Source: Anaeramoeba ignava
Lineage: Eukaryota > Metamonada > Anaeramoebidae
Length of the DNA: 64,000 nucleotides
Direction of reading: 5' to 3'
Assembly (NCBI GenBank): GCA_028826165.1
Contig: JAPDFW010000117.1
Location: 79,501-143,500 of the forward strand
Under the pieces are notes generated by a model. It had not been told where the DNA came from, made no database searches, and saw only the letters and a program-made list of their open reading frames with translations. Positions within the stretch are counted from its first letter, which is position 1. Every line of letters starts with the position of its first letter. A program made the position numbers and the translations under genes. Of the stretch, positions 45,360 to 60,000 are shown one piece after another.

Positions 45360-48300
45360 TTAAAAAATTCCACATTTAATTTTTTCTTTTTTCTTTCGTT
45401 TTTGTTTTGTTTTTTCTTCTTTTTTAATTTCTTCTTTTTTATCAAATTCTTTTTTAATTTCTTCTTTTTTAATTTCTTCTTTTTTAATTTCTTCTTTTTT
45501 ATCAAATTCTTTTTTAATATTAATTTCTGTAAATCCTTCAAGATGTTCTTCTTTCTCTTTTAAAATTAAATCAATTATTGAATTTAGATTTAATTGATAA
45601 TAATCTTTTAAATCTAAATATTCTTCATTTGGTATTTGGTTTACTTCAAATTCATCATGATAAAGAAAATAAATTAATTGTTGAATTGTTTTAAATGATT
45701 TTTTTGAATAATCATGAACTTGATTTGATGTATCTGAAACATTTAATTGAAACATTCCTTTGAATAATTCACTTCTTGTTATTAATATTAATTTATGAAC
45801 TTTGATTTCTTTTTCTTTAATAATTATTTTGAAATCTTTTGTTTCATTTTCTTGATATAATTTTGATAAATCTTTTATTATTCCTTTTCTTCCTTTTTCT
45901 TTAATCCAATTTGAATCAATTTCAATTTCTTCCGAAAAATTTTGATATTTGTTGTTCTTGAGATTTTTGTTCTTCATTAATTTTTTGATTTTGATTTTGA
46001 TTAATAGAAAAATTATTGATTAAATTTTCATGAATTAAATCAAAATTTGGAAATCCTGTATAAATGAAATTAAGAACATTTTTCAACTTCAATTTTGGAT
46101 TTTGTTTTTGCAATTATTGATAAATTTTTGTAAAATTAATTTATTGTTATTAAATCTTGTTAATAATATTAATTGATGAACATTAAATTTAAATAAATCA
46201 TTGCTTTCAATTTGTAAATCTGAAAATTCGTTTGATTTGAATAATTTGTTCATATCTTCATTAATTGAATAAATTTTAAGAATTAATTCAATAAATTCAT
46301 TTGGAATTGTTTGTAAATTATCTAATGTTAAAATATTTGCATTGTTCATTAATAAAAATTGAAATAATTTTAAATTTTTATGTTTGATTGATAATGTAAG
46401 AATTAATTTCCCATTTTCATCTTTTGAATTTATCATTAAATCATTTTCAATCATTAATTCAATAAAATTAAATAAATCATTTTCTTTTTTTCTTTGAAAA
46501 ATATAATCTAAATATGTTTCATTATTATTATTTTGAGCATTGATATCAGCACCATTTTCAATTAATACTTTAATAGATTCGATTGAATTATATAAATATT
46601 GGGATGCTAAATGTAATGGAGTTTCATTTCTATTTGTTCTTGAATTAACATCTAATCCTTTGGAAATTAAATATTCAATAATTTCAACTGATGTTTGATA
46701 TTTGGATGCAATATGCAAACATGTTTCATTTTGATCTGTTTTTACGTTGATATCTAATCCTTTGGAAATTAAATATTCAATAACTTCAACTGATGTTTGA
46801 TATTGACATGCAATATGTAAACATGTTTCATTATATTTTGTTCTTGAATTAACATCTAATCCTTTGGAAATTAAATATTCAATAACTTTAACTGATTTTT
46901 GATATTTGGATGCAATATGCAAACATGTTTCATTTCTATCTGTTTTGGAATTTATATCAGCTCCTTTGGAAATTAAATATTCAATAACTTCAAACGATCT
47001 TTGGTATTGACATGCAAAATGTAAAATTGTTTCATTTCTATCTGTTTTAGAATTAATATCAGCTCCTTTGGAAATTAAATATTCAATAACTTCAAATGAT
47101 CGATTTGATTGACATGCAAGATGTAAGCATGTTTTATTTTGATCTATTTTGGAGTTAATATCTAATCCTTTGGAAATTAAATATTCAATAACTTCAATTG
47201 AATTAAATCGGCATGCAAAATGTAAACATGTTTCATTATAATTTGTTTTTGAATTAATATCTACTCCTTTGGAAACTAAATATTCAATAACTTCAATTGA
47301 TCGATTTGATTGGCATGCAAAATGTAAACATGTTTCATTATAATTTGTTTTTGATTTAATATCAGCTCCTTTGGAAACTAAATATTCAATAATTTCAATT
47401 GAATTTTGATAAGAACATGCATAATGTAATGGTGTTTTGTTTTGATTATTTTTAGAATTAATATCAATCCTTTGGAAATTAAATATTCAATAACTTCAAA
47501 TGATCGATTTGATTGGCATGCAAAATGTAAACATGTTTCATTATATTTTGTTTTTGAATTAATATCAGCTCCTTTGGAAATTAAATATTCAATAATTTCA
47601 ACTGAATTTTGATAAGAACATGCAAAATGTAATGGTGTTTTGTTTTGATTATTTTTTGAGTTAATATCTAATCCTTTGGAAATTAAATATTCAATAACTT
47701 TAATTGATTTTTGGAATTGACATGCAAAATGTAAGCATGTTTCATTTCTATCTGTTTTTGAATTAATATCAGCTCCTTTGGAAATTAAATATTCAATAGC
47801 TTCAATTGAATTAAATTCACATGCAAAATGTAATGGTACTTCGTTTTGGGTTGTTTTGGAATTAATATCTAATCCTTTGGAAATTAGATATTTAATAATT
47901 TCAAGTGAATTTTGGAGCTTACATGCAAAATGTAAACATGTTTTTTTTTGATTTGTTTTTGAGTTAATATCAGCTCCTTTGGAAATTAAATATTCAATAA
48001 CTTCAATTGAATTAAATTCAAATGCAGAATGTAATGGTGTTTTGTTTTGATCTGTTTTTGAATTAATATCTAATCCTTTGGAAATTAAATATTTAATAAC
48101 TTCAAGTGAATTAGATCTACATGCTAAATGTAAACATGTTTCATTATATTTTGTTTTTGAATTAATATCTACTCCTTTCGAAACTAAATATTTAATAACT
48201 TCAACTGGATTTGATTTACAAACTAAATGTAAACATGTTTCATTTTGATCTGTTTTTGAATTGATATCAGCTCCTTTGGAAATTAATAATCTAATAATTT

Positions 48301-49852
48301 TAAATGTTGAATTTGATTGGCATGCGATAATTAATGGTGTTTGATTCCAATCTGTTTTTGAATTAATATCTAATCCTTTGGAAATTAAATATTCAATAAT
48401 TTCAATTGATCGATTTGACTGACAAGCATGATGTAAACATGTTTGATTCCAATCTGTTTTTGAATTAATATCAGCTCCTTTGGAAATTAAATATTCAATA
48501 ACTTCAATTGATCGATTTGATCCACATGCAAGGTGTAAACATGCTTTATTTTGTTTTGTTTTTGAATTAATATTTAATCCTTTGGAAATTAAATATTCAA
48601 TAACTTCAATTGATTTATTTGATTGGCATGCAAGATGTAAACATGTTTTATTTTGATTTGTTTTTGAATTAATATTTAATCCTTTGGAAATTAAATATTC
48701 AATAACTTCAATTGAATTTGATTGACATGCATAATGTAAACATGTTTGATTCCATTCTGTTTTTGAATTAATATTAGCTCCTTTAGAAATTAAATATTCA
48801 ATAACTTTGATTGAATTATATTGACATGCATAATGTAAACATGTTTCATTATATTTTGTTTTTGAATTAATATTTAATCCTTGAGAAATTAAATATTCAA
48901 TAACTTCAATTGAATTATATTTACATGCATAATGTAAACATGTAATATTTTGATCTGTTTTTGTATGAATATCTAATCCTTTGGAAATTAAATATTCAAT
49001 AACTTTAATTGAATTATATTGGCATGCAAGATGTAAACATGTAATATTCCATTTAGTTTTTGATTGAATATTTAATCCTTTGGAAATTAAATATTCAATA
49101 ATTTCAATTAAATTTGTTTTTGGTTTTTTAAGGAAAAGATAATGAATTATTGAATATTCTTTTTGTGTTTTATTATTTAATTCAATTCCTTTTGATATTA
49201 ATAATTTCATGTTTTGAATTGATTGTGTTTTACTTGAATAATGAATTCCTGTTTTGTTTTTTTTTCCTTTTGAATTGATAATGTTTTTATTATTTTCATT
49301 TTCTAAAATCATTTTTAATATTTCATAATTTTCTTCATATTTACAAGCTAAATGGAATATTGTTTCATTTTCAATATTTCTTATTTTTATATCAGCTCCT
49401 TTGGAAATTAATAATTTGATTAATTCTCTTTTTTCTTCTTTTATTTTTTCTTTTTCAATTTCATTTTTAAATTCAATTTCTTTTTCATTTTCAATTTCAT
49501 TTTCATTTTGTTTAATAATTTTATTAATTTGAATTAATAAATAATGAAGAATTGTGTTATTTTCTTTATCTTTAGAATTAATATCAATTTTTTTTGAAAT
49601 TAAATATTCAATAATTTCTTTTTTATTTTCATTTAAAATTGCTAAATGAAGCGAATTTCTTTCAAATTCATCTTTAAAATTTGGTTCAATTCCTTTTTCA
49701 ATTAATAATTCAATTATTTTTAATTCACTTTTCTTTTGAATTGCATAATGTAAAAGTTTTTGATCATTTTCTTTTTTCAAATTTATTTCAATTTTCTTTA
49801 AACTTTCAATATCATTTTCTTCAATAATTTTTAAAATTTTTGGATTATTCAT
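45360..49852 (-). CDS. Ankyrin-repeat / double BTB protein, copy 1 (four frameshifts)
   Basis: One exon starting MNNPKILKIIEENDIESLKK. About thirty ankyrin repeats of some 33 residues follow, consensus ETCLHFACQ...SIEVIEYLISKGADINSKT. Then come a first BTB module (EFSDLQIESNDLFKFNVHQL, NVLNFIYTGFPNFDL) and a second (FKIIIKEKEIKVHKLIL, SELFKGMF, LIYFLYHDEFE). The tail has Lys/Glu repeats and ends KCGIF. Compared with copy 2, four single-base differences break the frame: one base missing at about 47464, and one extra at about 46106, 46081 and 45932. With these corrected the product would be about 1,500 residues. Likely a scaffold or cullin-3 adaptor (inference). It is one of three head-to-tail copies. 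Confidence 0.82.
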
Positions 49853-49949
49853 TTTCTTTCTTTTATATTTTAAAAAAAATGAAAAATGAAAAATTAAAAA
49901 TTAAAAAAATTGAAAAAGAAAATGAATTGGAATCAAAAAGTGGAATTGA

Positions 49950-52900
49950 TTAAAAAATTCCACATTTAGTTTTTTCTTTTTTCTTTCGTTTTTGTTTTGT
50001 TTTTTCTTTTTTATCAAATTCTTTTTTAATTTCTTCTTTTTTAATATTAATCTCTTCTTTAATATTAATTTCTGTAAATCCTTCAAGATTTTCTTCTTTC
50101 TCTTTTAAAATTAAATCAATTATTGAATTTAGATTTAATTGATAATAATCTTTTAAATCTAAATATTCTTCATTTGGTATTTGATTTACTTCAAATTCAT
50201 CATGATAAAGAAAATAAATTAATTGTTGAATTGTTTTAAATGATTTTTTTGAATAATCATGAACTTGATTTGATGTATCTGAAACATTTAATTGAAACAT
50301 TCCTTTGAATAATTCACTTCTTATTATTAATATTAATTTATGAACTTTGATTTCTTTTTCTTTAATAATTATTTTAAATTCTTTTGTTTCATTTTCTTGA
50401 TATAATTTTGATAAATCTTTTATTATTCCTTTTCTTCCTTTTTTTTCTTTAATCCAATTTGAATCAATTTCAATTTCTTCCAAAAATTTTGATATTTGTT
50501 GTTCTTGAGATTTTTGTTCTTCATTAATTTTTTGATTTTGATTTTGATTAATAGAAAAATTATTGATTAAAGTTTCTTGAATTAAATCAAAATTTGGAAA
50601 TCCTGTATAAATGAAATTAAGAACATTTTCAACTTCAATTTTGGATTTTGTTTTGCAATTATTGATAAATTTTTGTAAAATTAATTTATTGTTATTAAAT
50701 CTTGTTAATAATATTAATTGATGAACATTAAATTTAAATAAATCATTGCTTTCAATTTGTAAATCTGAAAATTCGTTTGATTTGAATAATTTGTTCATAT
50801 CTTCATTAATTGAATAAATTTTAAGAATTAATTCAATAAATTCATTTGGAATTGTTTGTAAATTATCTAATGTTAAAATATTTGCATTGTTCATCAATAA
50901 AAATTGAAATAATTTTAAATTTTTATGTTTGATTGATAATGTAAGAATTAATTTCCCATTTTCATCTTTTGAATTTATCATTAAATCATTTTCAATCATT
51001 AATTCAATAAAATTAAATAAATCATTTTCTTTTTTTCTTTGAAAAATATAATCTAAATATGTTTCATTGCTATTATTTTGAGCATTAATATCAGCACCAT
51101 TTTCAATTAATACTTTAATAGATTCGATTGAATTATATAAATATTGGGATGCTAAATGTAATGGAGTTTCATTTCTATTTGTTCTTGAATTAACATCTAA
51201 TCCTTTGGAAATTAAATATTCAATAATTTCAACTGATGTTTGATATTGGGATGCAATATGTAAAATTGTTTCATTTCTATCTGTTTTGGAATTAATATCA
51301 GCTCCTTTGGAAATTAAATATTCAATAACTTCAACTGATGTATTTGATTGGCATGCAAAATGTAATGGTATTTTATTCCATTTTGTTTTTGCGTTAATAT
51401 CCAATCCTTTGGAAATTAAATATTCAATAACTTCAACTGATCTTTGGTATTGACATGCAAAATGTAAACATGTTTCATTTTGATCTGTTTTTGAGTTAAT
51501 ATCAGCTCCTTTGGAAATTAAATATTCAACAACTTCAAATGAATTGAATCGACATGCAATATGTAAAAGTGTTTCATTTCTATTTGTTTTTGAATTAATA
51601 TCAGCTCCTTTGGAAATTAAATATTCAATAACTTCAACTGATCGATTCGACTGACATGCAAAATGTAAACATGTTTCATTCGATTTTGTTTTTGATTTAA
51701 TATCAGCTCCTTTGGAAATTAAATATTCAATAACTTCAACTGAATTTTGATAAGAACATGCATAATGTAATGGTGTTTTGTTTTGATCATTTTTTGCGTT
51801 AATATCTAATCCTTTGGAAATTAAATATTTAATAATTTCAAGTGAATTAAATTGGCATGAATAATGTAAACATGTTTCATTATATTTTGTTTTTGAATTA
51901 ATATCAGCTCCTTTGGAAATTAAATATTCAATAACTTCAATTGATTTTTGGAATTGACATGCAAAATGTAAACATGTTTCATTTTGATCTGTTTTTGAAT
52001 TAATATCAGCTCCTTTGGAAATTAAATATTCAATAGCTTCAATTGAACTAAATTCACATGCAAAATGTAATGGTACTTCGTTTTGGGTTGTTTTGGAATT
52101 AATATCTAATCCTTTGTAAATTAAATATTTAATAATTTCAAGTGATTTTTGGAATTGGCATGCAAAATGTAAACATGTTTTTTTTTGATTTGCTTTTGAA
52201 TTAATATTTAATCCTTTGGAAATTAAATATTCAATAACTTCAACTGAATTAAATTCACATGCATAATGTAATGGATTTTTGTTTTGATCTGTTTTTGAAT
52301 TAATATCTAATCCTTTGGAAATTAAATATTCAATAACTTCAAGTGAATTAGATCTACATGCTAAATGTAAACATGTTTCATTATATTTTGTTTTTGAATT
52401 AATATCTACTCCTTTAGAAATTAAATATTCAATAACTTCAAGTGAATTCGATTTACAAACTAAATGTAAACATGTTTCATTTTGATCTGTTTTTGAATTG
52501 ATATCAGCTCCTTTGGAAATTAATAATCTAATAATTTTAAATGTTGAATTTGATTGGCATGCAATGTGTAATGGTGTTTGATTCCAATCTGTTTTTGAAT
52601 TAATATCTAATCCTTTGGAAATTAAATATTCAATAATTTCAATTGATCGATTTGATCCACATGCAAAATGTAAACATGTTTTATTCCAATTTGTTTTTGA
52701 ATTAATATTTAATCCTTTGGAAATTAAATATTCAATAACTTCAATTGATTTATTTCGGCATGCAAGATGTAAACATGTTTCATTCCAATTTGTTTTTGAA
52801 TTAATATTTAATCCTTTGGAAATTAAATATTCAATAACTTTAATTGAATTTGATTGACAAGCATAATGTAAACATGTTTCATTTTGATTTGTTTTTGAAT

Positions 52901-54087
52901 TAATATTTAATCCTTTAGAAATTAAATATTCAATAACTTCAATTGAATTTGATTGACATGCATAATGTAGTATATTAGCATTCCATTCTGTTTTTGAATT
53001 AATATTAGCTCCTTTAGAAATTAAATATTCAATAACTTTGATTGATTTATTTGATTGACATGCATAATGTAAACATGTTTCATTCGATTTTGTTTTTGAA
53101 TTAATATTTAATCCTTTGAGAAATTAAATATTCAATAACTTCAACTGAATTATATTTACATGCATAATGTAAACATGTAATATTTTGATCTGTTTTTGTA
53201 TGAATATCTAATCCTTTGGAAATTAAATATTCAATAACTTTAATTGAATTATATTGGCATGCAAGATGTAAACATGTAATATTCCATTTAGTTTTTGAAT
53301 GAATATTTAATCCTTTGGAAATTAAATATTCAATAATTTCAATTAAATTTGTTTTTGGTTTTTTAAGGAAAAGATAATGAATTATTGAATATTCTTTTTG
53401 TGTTTTATTATTTAATTCAATTCCTTTTGATATTAATAATTTCATGTTTTGAATTGATTGTGTTTTACTTGAATAATGAATTCCTGTTTTGTTTTTTTTT
53501 CCTTTTGAATTGATAATATTTTGATTATTTTCATTTTCTAAAATCATTTTTAATATTTCATAATTTTCTTCATATTTACAAGCTAAATGGAATATTGTTT
53601 CATTTTCAATATTTCTTATTTTTATATCAGCTCCTTTGGAAATTAATAATTTGATTAATTCTCTTTTTTCTTCTTTTATTTTTTCTTTTTCAATTTCATT
53701 TTTAAATTCAATTTCTTTTTCATTTTCAATTTCTTTTTCATTTTGTTTAATAATTTTATTAATTTGAATTAATAAATAATGAAGAATTGTGTTATTTTCT
53801 TTATCTTTAGAATCAATATCAATTTTTTTTGAAATTAAATATTCAATAATTTCTTTTTTATTTTCATTTAAAATTGCTAAATGAAGTGAATTTCTTTCAA
53901 ATTCATCTTTAAAATTTGGTTCAATTCCTTTTTCAATTAATAATTCAATTATTTTTAATTCACTTTTCTTTTGAATTGCATAATGTAAAAGTTTTTGATC
54001 ATTTTCTTTTTTCAAATTTATTTCAATTTTCTTTAAACTTTCAATATCATTTTCTTCAATAATTTTTAAAATTTTTGGATTATTCAT
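49950..54087 (-). CDS. Ankyrin-repeat / double BTB protein, copy 2 (one frameshift)
   Basis: A single exon nearly identical to copy 1 at both ends (MNNPKILKII start, CGIF end), about 1,378 residues if the single extra T at about 53118 is ignored. With that T, the 5' frame stops at 53101. Both BTB modules are intact and in frame (HKLILIIRSELFKGMFQLNV, KTIQQLIYFLYHDEF). The ankyrin array is slightly shorter than in copy 1 and its repeats differ in order, consistent with unequal exchange. The stop is 97 bp upstream of the copy 1 start, and that gap carries tttttcattttt elements. Confidence 0.85.
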
Positions 54088-54135
54088 TTTCTTTCTTTTA
54101 TATTTTAAAAAAAATGAAAAATGAAAAATTAAAAA

Positions 54136-57017
54136 TTAAAAATTAATTTTTTGAATCAAATTAAATAAAATTAAATCAATTATTGAATTTAGATTTAATT
54201 GATAATAATCTTTTAAATCTTCGAATTCATGAATATTTTCTTTAGTTAATTTTGTTTCTTCAAATTCATCATGATAAAGAAAATAAATTAATTGTTGAAT
54301 TGTTTCAAATGATTTTCCTGAATAATCATGAACTTGATTTGATGAATCTTTAACACTTAAAAACATTCCTTTAAATAATTCACTTCTTATTATTAATATT
54401 AATTTATGAACTTTGATTCCTTTTTCTTTAACAATTATTGTAAAATCTTTTGTTTCATTTTCTTGATATAATTTTGATAAATCTTTTATTATTCCTTTTC
54501 TTCCTTTTTTTTCTTTAATCCAATTTGAATCAATTTCAATTTCTTTGAAAAATTCTTTTATTAAATGATAACCTTTTTTCCTTTCTTTTCTTTGTTTTTG
54601 TTCTTCTGTTATTTTATCGCTCTTCATATTAAAAAACAATAAAGTTGGCTTCTTTAAATTTGTTTTACTAATTTCAATTAAAGTTTCTTGAATTAAATCA
54701 AAATTTGGAAATCCTGTATAAATGAAATTAAGAACATTTTCAACTTCAATTTTGGATTTTGTTTTGCAATTATTGATAAATTTTTGTAAAATTGATTTGT
54801 CGTTATTAAATCTTGTTAATAATATTAATTGATGAACATTGAATTTAAATAAATCATTGCTTTCAATTTGTAAATCTGAAAATTCGTTTGATTTGAATAA
54901 TTTGTTCATATCTTCACTAATGGAATAAATTTGGGGGAATAAATCCACAATTTCTTTTTGAATCAATGTATGTGGTAAATCAAGAATATTTGCATCATTC
55001 ATTAGTAAATATTGAGTCAATGATATTTTTTTATCGAAGATTGCTATTGAAAGAGGTGAGATATAATTTTCTTTTTTGATATTAAGATCTGCACCTTTTG
55101 AGACCAAATATTCAACAATTTCAAATGTATCTAATTGTTTGCAAGCAGAATACAAAGGAGTTTCATTCAAAATTGTTCTTGAATTGATATCAGCACCTTT
55201 TTCAACTAAATATTTGATAATCTCAAATGAGTTTGAATTGCAAGCATAATATAATGGTGTTTTATTTGATTGATCCTTTGCATTTACATCTGCTCCTTTC
55301 TCAATAAGATATTTAATAAACTCAACCGATTTTTGATATGCACAAACTAGATGCAGAAGTGTTTCATTTTGGTTTGTTTTCTTTTCGAAATCTGCTCCTT
55401 TGGAAATTAAATATTTGATCATCTCAATCGAATCATCTTGTTGACAAGCCAAATGCAAAGGTGTTTCGTTTTCACTATTTTCTGCATTAACATTAGCTCC
55501 ATTTTCAACAAGAAATTTCACTACTTCAAGAGAGTTATTCAAACAAGCTAGATGCAAAGGTGTTTCATTTTCGAGTGTTTCTGAATTAATTTCTAGTCCT
55601 TGAGAAACAATATATTGAATGATTTCAAGTGAATTTGATTCGCATGCAAAATGTAAAGTTGTTTCATTTGAAAATGTCACTGAGTATAAATAAGATCCCT
55701 TATCAACAAGATATTTCACAACTTCAAGTGAATTAAGCTCACAGGCATAATGAATTGGATATTTGCGTTCAGAGAAATTTGATTGATTAATACCATTTGA
55801 ATTTTCAGCAATAAATTTTATGATTTCAAGTGGTTTTTGAGTTTGCAAGCAAAATGTAAAAATGTTTCGTTATCATTATTTGCTGCATTAATACTAGCTC
55901 CGTTTTCAACAAGATACTTCATTGTTTCAAGTGAATTATTCAATAATGCGTAATATAAAGGTGCTTCATCTTCATCTGTTTCCATATTCACATCAGCTCC
56001 GTTTTCAACAAGATATTTCATAGTTTCAAATGAATTTTCTTGTTGGAAAATCAAATGCAAAGGTGTTAAATTCTCCATATTTTGCGCATCAATATAAGCT
56101 CCATTTTCAACAAGATATTTAATCAATTCAAGTGAGTTATTCATGCAGGCAAAATGTAAAGGTGTTTCTTCTTCAACATTTTGCGCATCAATATCAGCTC
56201 CATTTTCAACAAGATATTTAACCAATTCAAGTGAATTATTCATGCAGGCAAAATGCAAAGGTGTTTCTTTATTGATAGTTTCAAGATTTGCTCCTGCTCC
56301 ATTTTCAACAAGATATTTGACAATTTCAAATGGACGTTCTTCGTTTTTGCAAGCAAAATGTAAAGGTGTTTCAATTAATTTATTGAGCTCATTAACGTTA
56401 GCTTTTTTCTCAACAAGATACTTTATAATTTCAAAAGAATTATTCAAACAAGAAAAGTGCAAAGGAGTATCTTCAAAATCTGTTTTATCATTAATATTGG
56501 CTCCATTTTCAACAAGTAATTTGATAAGATCAAGTGTTGATTTTTTGTTTTGACAAAGAAAATGCAAAGCTGTTTTTTGTTCATCATTTTTTGCATTAAT
56601 ATCAATTCCATTTTCAATCAGTAATTTTATAATTTCAAATGATTTTTGTGGTTTATTTCGACAAATAAAATGTAAGACTGTTTCATTTTTGTTATTTTTT
56701 GTATTAATATCAATTCCATTTTCAATCAGTAATTTTATAATTTCAAATGATTTTTGTGGTTTATTTCGACAAATAAAATGTAAAGCTGTTTCGTTTTTCT
56801 TATTTTTTGCATTAATATCAATTCCATTTTCAATCAATAATTTTATAATTTCAAATGATTTTTGTGGTTTATTTCGACAAATAAAATGTAAGACTGTTTC
56901 ATTTTTCTTATTTTTTGAATTAATATCAATTCCATTTTCAATTAAAGATTGCAATTCCTGAATTAAATTTTGATGAGAAACTGAGATTAAGGTTGTTTGA
57001 AGATTAAAAGGTTTCAT
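54136..57017 (-). CDS. Ankyrin-repeat / double BTB protein, copy 3 (diverged, one frameshift)
   Basis: This is an older relative of copies 1 and 2. It starts MKPFNLQTTLISVSHQNL and has about 22 ankyrin repeats, the first ones near-identical (NKPQKSFEIIKLLIENGIDI). The shared BTB pair follows (EFSDLQIESNDLFKFNVHQL; DFTIIVKEKGIKVHKLIL; FKGMFLSVKDSSNQVHDYSG). A missing base at about 55844 splits the frame between HFACK and TQKPLEIIKF; restored, the protein has about 960 residues. The start lies 42 bp from the TANGO6 stop and the stop 48 bp from the copy 2 start. Confidence 0.85.
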
Positions 57018-57059
57018 TTCAAATGAAAAAATGAAATGAAAAAATGAAAAAATAAAAAT

Positions 57060-60000
57060 TTATTTATAACTTGCAAAAGGATGAAAAAATTGTTTCATAA
57101 TTTGTCCAATTTGATTTTTAGCATTTTTTATATGTTCTTTAACAACTTCATCATTTTCAACATTTTCGATTTGAGTTAAAAATGAGAACAAATTTTCAAA
57201 ATCAAAATGAGAAACAAAATCAAGATCCAAATTTAAACCAGAAAGAAGCAGGCAAATAAGAAGAATGCCTGCGCGTCTAACTTGAGCTTCTTTGTCTGAA
57301 ATAATAATTGCTTTGACAGCATCAATAATTTCTTGATAAAAAGGAAATAAGCCATGTGATAAAATTTGGCAGAAAGTTCCAAGATTTGAAAGAGCACTTG
57401 CACGAATTAATTTTGAATGGTCTTTTATATTATTGAGGAAAGTATTGATAACAAAATGGGCGTATTTGACAAGACTTTCTCCACAACGCTCAGAGATTTG
57501 AACTAAAGCTTGTGCAATTTTGATTCTCATGTCTTCTTTTTCACTTGGATTGTTATAAAATTCTGCCAATTCATTTAGTGTTCTTTCTGGATAAATATCA
57601 CCTAAAGCAACCATTCCTTGAATTGCTGATAAATAAATATAAGAGTCTGAATCATTCATTTGCGCTCGAAAAATTGAATAAACTTTATCAAGATTTTTTT
57701 GCAAAACTTTGTCTTGAACTAAAACCAATTTACGAAGTGATATTAATCCATGAGCGCGAATAGGCATTAAAGGGTTACGTAAATCCTGAAGAACTTTTTG
57801 AATTGGTTCGCATTTATTTTCATTTAATTCCACAATTTCAATCGAATTATTTTCATTTTCATTTTCATTTTCATTTTCATTTTCTTCTTGAATAATATTT
57901 TTTTCTTCTTCAATCTTATTCATTTCTTTCCAATCAAGATGTGTTGTTATAATTGTGTGAATAGTTGATGCCATTTCGCTAATTTCATTAACCTTGCTTT
58001 GTGATAATATCTCAAGTTTGGGAAGAACCTTTTCAAACAAAATAAATTCCTCACTTTCAATTCTCACCATTCCTCCAACGATTATTGTTGATAATAACCC
58101 CAATATTAACTCAATTACATCTGAATCATAATATCCAAGCATCAAATCAAAAAAGTCAATAACTTGCTTTATGTTTTTGATAACTGAAGGTCCTAATTCT
58201 TCGCATAAAATCCCAAGCATTTGCAAAATTTTCAATCTTTTTTGCTGAATAAATTGTAGTTGTGATTCCTCTTTGGGGATGTTTTCTTCATTTTTCATGA
58301 TCATTTCAAGCAATTCGATAAATAATTTCCCAGAAAGATCCAATGTTTTTAATTCCTTTAAAAGATCCACAATTGATTTTGCAATTTGTTCAAAATCTTC
58401 GTTGATTTTGTGAGTTTGTTGAATTAATATTTCTCCATTTTTGGATATTTCGAATTTTAAGTTTTGGAAATAATTGTTTTCATTCAGATTTGCTTCTTCG
58501 ATTATCAAATTTTCCTCTTTATCAACTGTCATTTGGTTTTTAGCTTGTGATGAGAAAAGTGGAATCATCAAGTCTTGAACAATTTGATAAGGTTCTTTCA
58601 CATTTTTTAGATAAATTTTTAGCACTTCTCGAACTGCTGTCCGAATTCCTTTGTCTGTTTTTATCAATGAATAGTGCAATTGAAACAATGGATAAAGTAT
58701 GTTTCCAATTGTTTTTATGAGTAATTCATTCGTATTATAAAGTAAAGAATCACTCATTCTTGTTAATAATTTATGTAAATCTTCGACTGATTCAATGATT
58801 TCTTCACTTTTTGGTAAAATAAATTGATTTGAGTTTTGTCCAAATTGTATTTTTTTGATTAATAGAAATGGATTTGTGATTTTGTCTAAAATGAATTTTT
58901 GCGTTATTGACGGGTGTATTTCAAGCATTTTAAGGATAATTGAGCAAGCAGCCAAAACAAGATGTTTATTAGTTTGACCTTTTTTGTGAAGAGCTTGTAA
59001 AATTTGAGGAGATAATAATTGGAAATAATCCTACAAAACAAAACAAAACAAAACAAAACAAATTATTCTTTTTTCAATTTTTTTTTTCCTTCAAATTTAT
59101 ATTTACTTCTGGTGATTTTGCTTGACGAGGTACTTTTACTACTAAATTTATAACTTTTTCATAAGCAATAACTTCTTTATTGATTTCATGTTGTGGATTT
59201 AATGTAAAAACTAAAGCTTTATCTAAAACTGCAATTAAACCATTTGGTTTAGTGATTAAATTTGAAATGAATTTATCAACAAAATTTTGAAACCAAAAGG
59301 GTGATTCAATATCAAGTAAAAGTGATAAAGCATCAATAATATCATTTGGATCTATTTGATTCATTATTTTATTAATCATCTCAATGCTCCATTCAAAATA
59401 TTTTTCAATTTCTTGATTTTTGGAAATCATTCCTGGATTTAAAATGGTTCTTTTCTGTGTTTTTTTATTGGAATTTTCATAAAGGAATTGAATCAATAAA
59501 GTGAAAATATCTGATAAAAAATTTGATGCTATCATTTTTTGGAAAATAGAATCACTAAATAAAAAACTAAGAAATAAATCCAAACATGATTTAGCTTTCA
59601 ATTTATTTTCCAATTTTGGAAATGATTTTTCATATTTAGATAAATTGTTAATTCTTTTTGATAATGGAATTGCTATTCCGTTTAATAAAACTGGATAAAT
59701 ACAAGAAACAACAAGAAATTCAAGTGCAGTTTTGATTTTATTCATATCTTTTTTATCAATTTTTTCTTTTATGTTCAAGTTTATAAATTTATTCAATATT
59801 TCAATTATATTTTCAATTTCGATTTTATTTTCATTTTCAATTTCGATTTTATTTTCAATTTTATTTTCAATTTTTATTTTCATTTTTATTTTCATTTTAT
59901 TTTCAATTTCATTTTTATTTTCAATTTCGATTTTATTTTCAATTTTATTTTCAATTTCATTTTCATTTTTATTTTTATTTTCATTTTCAATTTTATTTTT

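Noticed and set aside
56143-56961. Plus-strand Phe/Ser/Cys-rich frames with regular periodicity
   Set aside because: Periodic antisense of ankyrin repeats on the minus strand.
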